A stretch of DNA of 64,000 bases from Effrenium voratum (taxonomy: Eukaryota > Sar > Dinophyceae > Suessiales > Symbiodiniaceae), in the NCBI GenBank assembly GCA_963377175.1, contig CAUJNA010001247.1, positions 1,032,400-1,096,399 on the forward strand. The letters run 5' to 3'. The notes beneath the pieces are model-generated. The model did not search any database. It was not told the origin of the DNA and saw nothing but the letters and a program-made list of their open reading frames with translations. Shown one piece after another: positions 57,389-64,000 of this stretch. A program made the translations under genes and the position numbers. Numbering within the stretch: the stretch's first letter is position 1; every line of letters begins with the position of its first letter.

Positions 57389-60300
57389 CTACAAATGAAC
57401 AGCTGTGCCGGGCTGGATCTCAACGTCGTAGGTCAGGGCAACCTGCGGCTTGATAGGCATGAGGCCCTTCGTAGCCCATTTCACTGCCCACATGATGCTG
57501 CAGTGCTCGAACTTGCAAGTGGAGAGCGGCACCAAAGAAGCCAAGGATGATGACCCCTTGAGCTCCAGGTTGGTGGGGTCATCACCCGATGCCTCAACTT
57601 GCGCATTGGTCTTTGAAGCAGGGCAATAGTAAACCTCATGCTTGCGCTCCAGCTCAAAGTGCTTCGGGTCCTCGGATGGGGCAGGCTTCTGGCTGTGGTA
57701 GCAGATGTCAGTGGCAGCACGGTTGCCCTGCACTGCATTCACAATCTCGCCCAGCGTGGTCAACTTGCCATTGTGGAGCACATGGGTGTTGGCATTCTTC
57801 ATGTCGAAGAGGGTGTGTTTTTCCACATCTGCAGGGCCAATTTTCCCCTCTGCAAGGCGAGGCACATGTTTGAATGTACCTGGCCCAAAACCAGCCAGAA
57901 CAGTGCCAGCTGGCAGTGCCACAACGTTCTGCGACACATTGACAAGAAGCCAAGAGCGATCCGTGGACACACGGATCATGATCTTGCCCAGGAGCTCCTT
58001 CTTGAGGCCAACCACAGCTGCTTGCGCAAGTTTGACAGCTGGCAAGTTGTCAACCAACTCAGACTTCAGGGGCGCAGTCGTTCGCCGCTTTTTTGGCGAA
58101 GGCTCAGGGCAGCTGTTGGCTTGGCCTGAAGACCCGGCTTTTTCAGGCGGCACCTCCCCAAATTCTGCAATGTGGTCGGCCAAAAGCTGCTGGAACTCAG
58201 TGCCAAAGGTCGGATGGGCTGCCCACTGCTGCACAACAACTTGGGGCACTGCCAAGACTCCTTGCTGAAGGACGCAGACATTGAGCTGTGGGGGAGGCGG
58301 GGCGCTGGCAAGGACCTCGGCTGGAGCATCTTTGGGGCGAACATGGAAGCCAGGCAAGACCACATCACCGCTCAAGAGCTTCTCTGTGAGCTCCTCCTGG
58401 ATGGTGTGCTGCACCCACTCCACAGCTGTAGGGTCGGCCGAGGCAGCAACATACAAGATTGGGAACTTCATTGCCTTGACCCTTTCAAGCCAAGCCCAGA
58501 ACAGGTCGCCCACACCAAGGGACAAGTCCAACACAAGCAGGCCGCTGATGTTGCCGGGCAAGTCATTCTCCAAGAGGGACTCCAGCAACTTGCAGGACGC
58601 AGAGGGCCCGATCTGCTCAAACCGGCGCCCACCACGCACAGATCCATCAAGGTCGGTGCTGAAAGGGACAGCAGCATCAGAAAGGTCCTCAACAACCTTG
58701 AGCTTGGTTGCTGGCACTTGGTCGGCCTCCTCAGTGCGGCGGGTCCGCACCAGCTGAGAGGCTTGCCAGTAGCGCCCAGCTGGGTTGCGCTTTGACCGGC
58801 TTGTGCGCTGATCATCCTCAGCCTCATCATCTGACTGGACCGCCTCGATGTAGGGCCGGATGATGCGAATGGGGTACACTAAGGGTCTGGTGTCCCGGGA
58901 ATCTTTGCGATCCTTGAAAATCAACGAGGCTTGGAGGTCCACATCCACTCCACGGCAAGCAAGTGACTTCAAGAGGAAATGCTCCAGGACATGCATCTGA
59001 TTCTTCTTGTAATGGAAAACTGGGCACAGGAGGACTCCGAGGTTGCAGAAACTTTCTGACACTGTGTGGGCAAAGCAACAGGCTTGGGCCTCCTGGGCAA
59101 GCTGGCTGTGGACCGCAGGTGCCGACCAGTTCAGCACAGATAGTGTGGCCTTAGATGAGCAGGGGAAACCACAGCAAGGATTCAAGAAGGCTTTCAAAAG
59201 CAAGACGACCAAATAACAACTTAAATTAACATGAAGTTGAGCTGCAACTGCAGGCTTGGAAAGGCCAGCGCCCTTGATCAAAGTCTGGGCATGGTCCGAA
59301 ACCAGCTTTGTGAGGGCACCAGTCTGGGAAGGGTCATAGGTAAAAACCTTGCACTTCTTGGCTAGCCAAGAGTTGCACCACTGCACAGCCTCGGAACGAA
59401 GCTTCTGCTTCCATTCAAGTTTGGCATGGTGGACTGCATGCTCATAACTCTGGATTTTGGACTGATGAACTTTGAAGGCGGTCTGGTCATAGTCCAGCTG
59501 CTTCTTCAGCAACTCAAACTTGCTCGCGGCCAGCTCTGTCAGCTGGATCTCCTCAGAATTCTTGGGCACAGGGATCTTGCATTGCAGCAGGTCGGCAACA
59601 GCACGGAAGGCCTTGATGTCAGTGACCACCAAGGACTCCCTCTTCTCAGTGCAGACTTCATGAAGCTCAAGGTCCAGGCCAGGACTGCCCTCGACCCACT
59701 TGTCGTAGATCTCGGTTTCCAAGTCAGCCTGCTTCAAGGGGAAGAGCTCAGCCAGCTGCTTGGACAGGTTCACCACCAGGGCTGCAAGTTCAGCAAAGCT
59801 TTCCATGGTGGCCTTGTCAGCCTTCCGGCGGGCGTGTGGGGACATCTTGTCAAAGTCCCGTGTCAGCCGGCGAAAGGTCAGGGTCGTGGAAACAACCGAC
59901 ATGGCAGCGAGCTTCTTCCACGATTTGTGCGGGCTCTTGTGGACATAGTTGGGCAGGATCTTCTTGGTGCTCAGGTTGTCATCACTAAGCACGCAGCTGT
60001 CCCAGCCATACTTGGAGACATGGGCCTGCAGCAAAGTCAAGAGATCGGCCGGAAACAGGGACATCAAGTTCCCAATAGCTGTGGCCTTGGACCCTACAAG
60101 CTGGAAGCTCTTCCCGACCCCAGAGTTGAAACGAGAGATCACAGCTGCGCTGTCTTCATAGCCCTTCTGCTTGAGCTGGCTCAAAGTGCCCACCCAGGTC
60201 AGCAAGTTGGGAGGGCGACGGATGGATCCTCGAAGTGACACACGGAAGTTGTAGAAGACCTCATCTTGCAAGCTGAAATGCTTGATGTGGTGCACATAGA

Positions 60301-60955
60301 CCACCCCACACGAAGTTCTCAAGTTGCTGAAAGTCTCCAACAGCTGCAAGCCCTGCCCATCTTGCCAGAACATGTAGAGCAGGGCAAGGATTGTGCTGCC
60401 ACGAAGCATGCCCTTGACATACCCCAAGGAGAAAGGATGGATTGGCAAACCGTTGGCAGCTGCAGCCCAGGGCGCTGTCAGCAGGACATCTGGCGTAACA
60501 TGCTTGATCTGCAGAGGCTGGCTGCTGGTCACAAACCCATCCATCAGCAAGTGCTGCACCAGCAAGCGGGCACTGTGAGCAGAAGGCATGGGCTTCAAGG
60601 TGCACAGGGCCATGTAGCCCAGCATCGAGATGTGAGCTTGGCAGGGGGCCTGGTCTCCAAGCTGGCTTTCTTCAGCAGAAGGCATCGGATTCTCCAAGTT
60701 GTAGAGCTTGTTTTTTTTCTGCAAAGGGAAAGTGCCCCACAGCCACTGCAAAAAAGCTGTCTGTTCAGAAGGATCTGCCAGCTTGTGCTGCAAGTACTGG
60801 GCTGGGCCACCATAGGGCTCGAGCACTTCACTGTCAAACGCCTTGAGCACATGCTCCATGGAGTCCTTGAAGGCAGTCTCAGTTTCATCTGGCTCTGCAA
60901 GCTTGAAGGGAACCGGGGTTGGCTCCGAGCTGAGAACATCACCCACAGAGGACAT
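57389..60955 (-). CDS. Large uncharacterised protein, 1,188 residues
   Basis: One uninterrupted frame of 3.57 kb. The frame is open ten codons further, but the first ATG is at 60955. The N-terminal half contains DVLLTAPWAAAANGLPIHPFSLG, YVHHIKHFSLQDEVFYNFRVSLRGS and a region typical of folded helical protein. The middle (about 430-560) is helical and charged. Around residues 805-820 LLVLDLSLGVGDLFWAWLE could be a Rossmann-like SAM- or nucleotide-binding strand and loop. A basic PKKRR near residue 950 could be a nuclear signal. From memory, proteins with this LSLGVGD...HPTFG layout are numerous in dinoflagellate gene sets, without known function. No reverse transcriptase, transposase or helicase motif is seen. 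Codon use is GC-ending and consistent along the frame, so it appears to be a real, conserved gene. Confidence 0.8.
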   Translation of the reverse strand: MSSVGDVLSSEPTPVPFKLAEPDETETAFKDSMEHVLKAFDSEVLEPYGGPAQYLQHKLADPSEQTAFLQWLWGTFPLQKKNKLYNLENPMPSAEESQLGDQAPCQAHISMLGYMALCTLKPMPSAHSARLLVQHLLMDGFVTSSQPLQIKHVTPDVLLTAPWAAAANGLPIHPFSLGYVKGMLRGSTILALLYMFWQDGQGLQLLETFSNLRTSCGVVYVHHIKHFSLQDEVFYNFRVSLRGSIRRPPNLLTWVGTLSQLKQKGYEDSAAVISRFNSGVGKSFQLVGSKATAIGNLMSLFPADLLTLLQAHVSKYGWDSCVLSDDNLSTKKILPNYVHKSPHKSWKKLAAMSVVSTTLTFRRLTRDFDKMSPHARRKADKATMESFAELAALVVNLSKQLAELFPLKQADLETEIYDKWVEGSPGLDLELHEVCTEKRESLVVTDIKAFRAVADLLQCKIPVPKNSEEIQLTELAASKFELLKKQLDYDQTAFKVHQSKIQSYEHAVHHAKLEWKQKLRSEAVQWCNSWLAKKCKVFTYDPSQTGALTKLVSDHAQTLIKGAGLSKPAVAAQLHVNLSCYLVVLLLKAFLNPCCGFPCSSKATLSVLNWSAPAVHSQLAQEAQACCFAHTVSESFCNLGVLLCPVFHYKKNQMHVLEHFLLKSLACRGVDVDLQASLIFKDRKDSRDTRPLVYPIRIIRPYIEAVQSDDEAEDDQRTSRSKRNPAGRYWQASQLVRTRRTEEADQVPATKLKVVEDLSDAAVPFSTDLDGSVRGGRRFEQIGPSASCKLLESLLENDLPGNISGLLVLDLSLGVGDLFWAWLERVKAMKFPILYVAASADPTAVEWVQHTIQEELTEKLLSGDVVLPGFHVRPKDAPAEVLASAPPPPQLNVCVLQQGVLAVPQVVVQQWAAHPTFGTEFQQLLADHIAEFGEVPPEKAGSSGQANSCPEPSPKKRRTTAPLKSELVDNLPAVKLAQAAVVGLKKELLGKIMIRVSTDRSWLLVNVSQNVVALPAGTVLAGFGPGTFKHVPRLAEGKIGPADVEKHTLFDMKNANTHVLHNGKLTTLGEIVNAVQGNRAATDICYHSQKPAPSEDPKHFELERKHEVYYCPASKTNAQVEASGDDPTNLELKGSSSLASLVPLSTCKFEHCSIMWAVKWATKGLMPIKPQVALTYDVEIQPGTAVHL

Positions 60956-61020
60956 CGCAGCTGGGCAGCTGGCACACCAAGCCAAATGCTGGCAGCAGAT
61001 GTGGGTATGAGGCGGTTTTG

Positions 61021-61242
61021 GTCAGATGTACCCCCCCCCAAATTCTGGACCCCCAGATCCGGCTAAAAAAAAATTTCTAGTCAGATCTCCCTGGGCTGAC
61101 GGGTGTTTAGCCAGATCTCCCCCCCCCAAAATCTGGACCCCCAGATCCGGCGAAACACCCGCCAGCCCAGGGAGATCCGGCTAGAAAAATTTTTTTAGTC
61201 AGATCTCCCCCCCCCAAATTCTGGACCCCAAGATCCGGCGAA
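61021..61242. repeat. Threefold direct repeat enclosing a long hairpin
   Basis: Units with a C run, AAATTCTGGACCCCCAGATC and CGGC start near 61022, 61111 and 61201. Between them, 61063-61108 and 61153-61198 form an imperfect inverted repeat of about 46 bp (CTCCCTGGGCTG, CGGGTGTTT and CTAG with A/T-runs pair) round a 44-bp loop. It lies just upstream of the large gene. Confidence 0.75.
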
Positions 61243-61791
61243 AATTCGAATTTTGAGGGGCCAGAAAATGGCCAAAAGTTAAGTCTCAAGCTGCCTTCTG
61301 GCAGGAAGGTAGAAGGCAAAGGCAGAGCACCTACAGACTGTTCATGCCATGCCTGTTCACCAGGATTCCAAAAAAGAACACACTTTCTTGGATTCCTAAG
61401 AGAGGCGATCCAGCCAAGTCTGAGAAGGAAGTAAATCTACATGGAAGTTTCCAAACACATGCGAAATTTGAATTTGGCAGCTAGCTGCCAAGCAAAGTGG
61501 CCTCTCGAGGAACCTTGGCAGCTTGAGTTTTTACATCCTGGCTAGCCAGGAGCACAGCACAAGACTACTACTGTTGAAAAGCCTGGCTAGCCAGGAAGCA
61601 GCACAAAGCAGCAGGACAAGTGCTGTACCTTCTTGGACTGCAATTGCAATTGCTGCAATTGCTTCATTGCCCAGACCCAAAAGCATCCAACCACAAGTTC
61701 CAATCATTGACCAGAAGCTAATTGCGAAAACATGTTTGAATTAAGTTCTGTCCTCCCTTCCAAAATGAAACAGTCTGAAAGCAGAAGGCTA
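61243..61791. other. Intergenic spacer with three palindromes
   Basis: No supported gene. Palindromes lie at 61474 (18 bp), 61536 and 61582. It may hold the promoter of the large minus-strand gene, but no dinoflagellate promoter consensus can be recognised. Confidence 0.55.
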
Positions 61792-62640
61792 TCACAGCTC
61801 ATGGTCGGACGCATCCCCTGGCAAGGAAAGCATGTCAATGTCAGATTCCTGCTCTTGCGTGCAGTAGAAGTGGACAGAGGCTGCAAGGTTCCTGCACATC
61901 TGCTCAGGGTAACGCTGGGCAGCTCGTGTCAGACCAACGCCGCCTTCAGAACCTTGAAGCCAAGCATGTGACTCAGGGAAATGGTTGCAAGTTGCAGGCG
62001 TGCACCTCTCACTGAAACAGGCAGGAAGCCCCCAGTTTGTCATCAGCTTCGTCCTCTTGCGGGCCGGAAGGTTGCTGACCGGCGTCCTCAAGCCCACCAA
62101 GCATTGGTCAAACACTTGCACTTTGACAGTCTGGTTGCTCAGCAAGGCCTTGGTGGCATCAAGGTTCCAGGATGTGGCTAGCCATGGATGCTCCAAGACC
62201 GCCTTCCGGCCAGCCCGCATCTGGATTGCAAAGAGCTGGAGTGCGAAGAGGAACAATTTCTTGCCATCCTCATACTGCTTGGCCCATTTTGATAGGTCTG
62301 CCCTGCGGTGGGTCATCGTGGCTTGGACCTGGGAAAATACTGTACATGGGGGACTCAGCATGATCACCAGCGGGCTCAGCCATGTGATCAACTGGATCAA
62401 TCGGTGCTGCATGCCTTCATCAAGCAGGTCCCATCCAGTTTCCACATCGATAGGTGGGCCAGTCCGCAATCCCAAGTTTTGGCAATGAGGGCCAACCCTT
62501 GGGTTGGAGAAGATTTCCATGAAGGCGACTTGGCCAACAGGTGCCAGGGCCAAGTCTGCAGTAAGCCCAGATTCATCTTCGAGGTCTTCAAGGTCGCTGC
62601 CAATGGACGAAGGGAGAGAGATCGCATCAAGGTCGGCCAT
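61792..62640 (-). CDS. DNA-methyltransferase-like protein with SPPC motif, 282 residues
   Basis: The first ATG is at 62640 (the open frame extends five codons further). After an acidic N-terminus, QVAFMEIFSNPRVG (residues 38-51) resembles motif I. PPIDVETGWDL follows (62-72), then LVIMLSPPCTVFSQVQ (91-106), matching catalytic motif IV (PPC), and AGRKAVLEHPWLATSWN (143-159) at motif VI (EHP rather than ENV). The C-terminal part has a Cys/His-rich CFSERCTPATCNHFPESH. The motif order is that of DNMT-type C5-cytosine methyltransferases and of the copia-carried domain at 16 kb, but here PPC is intact. The frame is intact and short for a full enzyme, because the target-recognition part is small. 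Activity is unproven. Confidence 0.6.
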   Translation of the reverse strand: MADLDAISLPSSIGSDLEDLEDESGLTADLALAPVGQVAFMEIFSNPRVGPHCQNLGLRTGPPIDVETGWDLLDEGMQHRLIQLITWLSPLVIMLSPPCTVFSQVQATMTHRRADLSKWAKQYEDGKKLFLFALQLFAIQMRAGRKAVLEHPWLATSWNLDATKALLSNQTVKVQVFDQCLVGLRTPVSNLPARKRTKLMTNWGLPACFSERCTPATCNHFPESHAWLQGSEGGVGLTRAAQRYPEQMCRNLAASVHFYCTQEQESDIDMLSLPGDASDHEL

Positions 62641-62655
62641 GATTGAACAACTCAA

Positions 62656-63014
62656 GAGCAGGATCTAAAGCTGCCTTCCTATCTACTAAAATGACTGCAC
62701 ACAAGCCCAAAACACAGCATAACATTTGCCAATGACATGCTCGCAACCGTACATGGAAGTAAATGTGACTGTCATGTCAATCAACTTGTGCTTTGTAACC
62801 CTTTGCTTGCAACACAGCTTTTTTGCGGCTAGCCGCGCACAACCCTACACAGCCCTGCACTTGATTACTGGCGGCTAGCCGCCCTGACAAGCCAGAAATG
62901 CGCAGGGGCAAAAGGAAAGCAAGGCCGGCTGTCTGAACACAAAGGCGCACATGCGGTTTATACCTTCATACTCGGTCAAAATGCCATCATTGCCTGAGTC
63001 AGCCGAGCCTCAGA
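62656..63014. other. Intergenic spacer with two palindromes
   Basis: No supported frame. Palindromes lie at 62825 and 62870. Confidence 0.6.
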
Positions 63015-64000
63015 TCAACTGACGGGCAGCCCGGAGTTTGCACTCCCAGCACCCTGCCAATGAGTGCCTGCACTTGCTGCAACCAAGCCTTTGGCCCGGA
63101 TTGTTTGACAAGATCCTGTGGACAGCCGCAGCATCCAACTGACTGCCGCAGCCTTGGCCTTGGCCTTGGCCTTAGTTTTGGCCTGGGCCTTGAATTTGGG
63201 CTGCACTGCTGCCTTGGGCTGCACAGAAGCCTTGGCGCTTGGCCTTCGCATCACCTCATCTTGAGACATGGCTGCAGCCGGGCGCTTCATTGCTGGGCCA
63301 CGATGAGAGGAAGGGCCATCATCTTCATGTTCTTGGTCAGGCTCATCTGAAGGTGGGTCTGAAGCAGCTTCATCTCCAGGCTCAGGGCTGATGCTGTCGG
63401 GCAAAGGAATCTCTTGGTGCTGAGGCTGGTCCTCATCAAGGAGTTCCTCACCATCATGCTGTTGGGCAACTTGCTGTTGAGAAGCCATGTTGCTAGCAGC
63501 TTGGGCCCGGCGACTGACATGAGCCAGTTGTGGCACAGCACGAGCAGCTGCAGGCCGCCGCATGACAGCTTGTTTCTTGGGGACAGGCCTCACAGGAATA
63601 GCCCCGTTGGGTGCAAAATCCTTCCAAGTGGCAGGTGCAACAAGTGATGCTGGCAAGAACTCCCGACCCTCGACAATGAAGCTTATTTCCGGCAATGGCT
63701 GCTGCTGGGCTTGTCCTGCATTCCTTTGGAGCCAGGACATCAAATAAGCAGCAGCTGCTTCCAGCTGCCAAGGTGCTTCGAGAACTTGCGCGGCTGTCCG
63801 CCGGTACTGCTTGGCTGACTCATCAGTGAGCAAGGTGCGAGGGGCCACCATCCTAGGGAGCTTTGAGAAGTCCAAATCACCTTCAAGAAGAACAGTGGGT
63901 GGTTGGCTCAGCGCCTTTGAGCAAAGCCAATGCTTTGCAAGCAAGACTGGGTCACTGCCTTGGCCTTGGCCATCCTCCTCAAAGGGGATGCCTGGGACAC
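63015..64000 (-). CDS. Ala/Pro/Lys-rich protein with MKRPAA motifs, 5' end outside window
   Basis: The frame is open to the window edge. Codons upstream of 63944 read GIPFEEDGQGQGSDPVLLAKHW, so the start lies beyond 64000. An ordered N-terminal part (DFSKLPRMVAPRTLLTDESAKQYRRTAAQVL, EAAAAYLMSWLQRN, ISFIVEGREFLPAS) is followed by a disordered tail with three related basic motifs: MRRPAAARA, MKRPAAAMS and MRRPSAKAS. An acidic stretch (DEPDQEHEDDG) and a Lys/Ala repeat (KAQAKTKAKAKAKAA) also occur. The basic repeats suggest DNA or RNA binding, but I do not recognise the family. It shares strand and palindrome-bearing spacers with the methyltransferase-like gene downstream. Confidence 0.65.
   Translation of the reverse strand, partial: VPGIPFEEDGQGQGSDPVLLAKHWLCSKALSQPPTVLLEGDLDFSKLPRMVAPRTLLTDESAKQYRRTAAQVLEAPWQLEAAAAYLMSWLQRNAGQAQQQPLPEISFIVEGREFLPASLVAPATWKDFAPNGAIPVRPVPKKQAVMRRPAAARAVPQLAHVSRRAQAASNMASQQQVAQQHDGEELLDEDQPQHQEIPLPDSISPEPGDEAASDPPSDEPDQEHEDDGPSSHRGPAMKRPAAAMSQDEVMRRPSAKASVQPKAAVQPKFKAQAKTKAKAKAKAAAVSWMLRLSTGSCQTIRAKGLVAASAGTHWQGAGSANSGLPVS

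Larger units (their letters stand above)
55362..62883. repeat. Dispersed perfect palindromes centred on GGCTAGCC
   Basis: Fourteen sites: 55362-55375, 55427-55440, 55579-55590, 56333-56344, 56977-56992, 57017-57028, 57157-57168, 59356-59371, 61474-61491 (core AGCTAGCT), 61536-61551, 61582-61595, 62175-62184, 62825-62836 and 62870-62883. Perfect length is 10-18 bp. Arms differ (GCGGCTAGCCGC, GTGGCTAGCCAC, CCTGGCTAGCCAGG, CCGGCTAGCCGG) but always pair. I saw no GGCTAGCC in the first 55 kb. Most sites lie between the minus-strand reading frames. Those at 59356 and 62175 lie inside frames, and those at 55579 and 56333 lie in exon-like sequence. Confidence 0.88.

Noticed and set aside
59426..60238. 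270-codon plus-strand frame
   Set aside because: It is the antisense shadow of the 1,188-residue minus-strand gene and has no motif of its own.

Overview
The window looks like nuclear DNA of a dinoflagellate. The evidence is indirect: very repeat-rich and gene-poor sequence, a Ty1/copia-type element that carries a cytosine-methyltransferase-like domain, spliced-leader-like relics (core CATTTGGCTCAAG), telomere-like CCCTAAA heptamers, long intronless unidirectional reading frames, and 'MKRPAA'/'RSRSPPWRR' low-complexity protein motifs. Species cannot be decided from the sequence. No rRNA, tRNA or CRISPR locus was recognised.

Layout. 1-7.8 kb: no convincing gene, then successive tandem arrays (about 13-bp, 55-bp, 110-160-bp and irregular GC-rich units). 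7.8-20.8 kb: one large decayed Ty1/copia retrotransposon transcribed on the minus strand, in the order LTR copy, primer binding site, gag, protease, integrase, methyltransferase-like domain, reverse transcriptase, RNase H remains, then a second long ORF with an RNA 2'-phosphotransferase (Tpt1/KptA)-like domain and an endonuclease/exonuclease/phosphatase (EEP)-like domain. A 1.73-kb piece holding the reverse transcriptase is inverted. Its breakpoints lie in a 7-bp inverted repeat, and undoing the inversion restores the frame at both junctions. 20.8-24.9 kb: no recognised gene. 25.0-27.6 kb: plus-strand remains of a non-LTR/Penelope-like retroelement (GIY-YIG-like motif, then reverse transcriptase). 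27.6-32.1 kb: an AT-richer insert with imperfect terminal inverted motifs, a frameshifted minus-strand gene ending in a Ulp1/C48-like protease, and its own tandem repeats.

33.5-53.2 kb is almost entirely satellite and minisatellite DNA: a 15-bp array, an array with near-1-kb higher-order repeats, a 22-bp GC-rich array with an internal inverted block, and an 11-12-bp array whose halves face each other. A short AT-rich orphan ORF lies at 46.2-46.6 kb. Telomere-like heptamers occur at 53.7-54.4 kb.

55.4-64.0 kb is the only part with large intact reading frames, all on the minus strand: a lysine/alanine/proline-rich protein running off the window edge, a methyltransferase-like protein with an SPPC motif, a 1,188-residue protein of unknown function, and small exon-like pieces ending in a CX5R (RapZ-C/phosphatase-like) domain. 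This stretch is scattered with 14 perfect palindromes, 13 centred on GGCTAGCC and one on AGCTAGCT, whose flanking bases differ from copy to copy but remain self-complementary. It is the best candidate for an undescribed system. The copia element's extra domains (methyltransferase, Tpt1-like, EEP-like) are the second.
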